From Polyangium spumosum (GTDB lineage: Bacteria > Myxococcota_A > Polyangia > Polyangiales > Polyangiaceae), in the NCBI RefSeq assembly GCF_009649845.1, contig NZ_WJIE01000007.1:186001-250000 (forward strand): a stretch of 64,000 bases of DNA. Reading direction: 5' to 3'. Numbering within the stretch: position 1 is the stretch's first letter; each line of letters starts with the position of its first letter. A model generated the notes under the pieces. It was not told where the DNA came from. It did not search any database and saw only the letters and a list, made by a program, of their open reading frames with translations. The translations under genes and the position numbers were made by a program. Shown piece after piece: positions 63,599-64,000 of this stretch.

Positions 63599-64000
63599 TG
63601 TAATGACTCCTTGTCGCGGCCGCCGAGCGCGGTGCCGAGCAGGATGAGGGCGATGGATCCGGCGAAGACGAGGGTCGAGATGGCGTTGACCTCGGGAGAA
63701 ATGCCCCGGCGCATCATGGCCCAGATCTGGATGGGCAACGTGTTGTCGCCCGCGATGAGGAAAAACGTGACCGGAATCTCGTCGAGCGAGAGGGTGAACG
63801 AGAGGAGCGCCGAGCCGATGATCGCCGTCTTGATGTTTGGCAGGACGACCCGCCGGAACGTGGTGAGCGGCGGCGCGCCGAGGTCCGCCGAGGCCTCCTC
63901 GAGCGAAGGATCGAGGCGCTTCAACCGGGCATAGACCTGCGTGAGGGTGATGGCGATGAGGAAGGTGCCGTGGCCGATGAGCACGGCGAGCAGCGAGACG
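63595..64000 (-). CDS. potC: Spermidine/putrescine ABC permease, partial at right edge
   Basis: Only the last 134 codons are in the window; the gene continues past position 64000. The frame is open to the edge. It has the EAA loop of binding-protein-dependent permeases (EEASADLGAPPLTTFRRVVLPNIKTAI), followed by two hydrophobic helices and FFLIAGDNTLPIQIWAMMRRGISPEVNA, typical of PotC. Its stop overlaps the potA start. Confidence 0.92.
   Translation of the reverse strand, partial: VSLLAVLIGHGTFLIAITLTQVYARLKRLDPSLEEASADLGAPPLTTFRRVVLPNIKTAIIGSALLSFTLSLDEIPVTFFLIAGDNTLPIQIWAMMRRGISPEVNAISTLVFAGSIALILLGTALGGRDKESLH

Overview
The window is a very GC-rich, gene-dense bacterial chromosome segment. 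It most likely comes from a myxobacterium (Myxococcota, probably Polyangiales). The evidence is: a secreted phosphatase with a MYXO-CTERM-type tail (Cys motif, hydrophobic helix, Arg cluster); two Hanks-type Ser/Thr kinases, one with PEGA repeats; an FHA-GAF-sigma54 activator; and many lipoproteins with Gly-rich linkers after the lipobox. There is no rRNA, tRNA, CRISPR array, phage or complete insertion sequence that I can recognise. Because GC is so high, the non-coding frames carry long spurious ORFs. I chose genes by recognisable domains, signal peptides, ribosome binding sites and fit with their neighbours.

Layout. 1-5.6 kb: cell-envelope genes, namely a partial lipoprotein, a VWA lipoprotein, two TPR lipoproteins, a YdcH-like small protein and the MYXO-CTERM metallophosphoesterase. 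5.6-11.1 kb: PEGA kinase, TrmB, a GT-C-like membrane protein and a gliding-protein-like membrane protein. 11.2-15.0 kb: a tight four-gene operon of aldo/keto reductase, CysQ-like phosphatase, FAD oxidoreductase and SDR. 15.2-22.6 kb: HEAT-repeat lipoprotein with a strong terminator, sigma54 activator, a small unknown protein, a membrane sulfatase-fold enzyme and a PRC-barrel/DUF2382 stress protein. 22.8-26.1 kb: a two-gene beta-oxidation operon (hydroxyacyl-CoA dehydrogenase/enoyl-CoA hydratase fusion plus thiolase). 26.1-35.5 kb: a mix of lineage-specific genes, including an acidic paralogous pair, an alpha/beta hydrolase, a CAP lipoprotein, a B12-radical SAM-TPR protein, a broken radical SAM gene, a TFIIB-type zinc protein, a small barrel-like protein and a VWA protein. 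35.9-37.6 kb: an ABC-2 exporter pair. 37.75-39.17 kb: an islet with lower GC and foreign codon use, coding for a P-loop GTPase-like protein and an overlapping two-helix membrane protein. 39.3-47.2 kb: a coiled-coil lipoprotein, purEK, a Gly/Tyr-rich secreted protein, a cupin-like protein and an EF-hand membrane protein. 47.2-54.3 kb: a Bcp-like peroxiredoxin lipoprotein, a CBM9/DOMON-like lipoprotein, an aryl-CoA monooxygenase/OYE fusion, a methyltransferase, a LysR regulator, a YceI lipoprotein and a 63-bp tandem repeat. 54.3-64.0 kb: a long minus-strand run of potC-potA, Ser/Thr kinase, RDD, SpoIIM, a membrane protein, DUF4129/DUF4350-like, MoxR and DUF58, mostly joined by overlapping start and stop codons.

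How the genes work together. The clearest functional units are the fad-like pair, purE-purK, the ABC exporter pair, the polyamine/putrescine-type ABC genes at the right edge, and the MoxR-DUF58-DUF4129-SpoIIM-RDD membrane cluster. In that cluster a MoxR AAA+ chaperone probably acts on the VWA-like DUF58 protein. The least explained units are the low-GC GTPase/membrane-protein pair, the acidic paralogous pair, the 63-bp repeat and the EF-hand membrane protein. The GTPase pair is the best candidate for an undescribed system, but nothing here proves a function.
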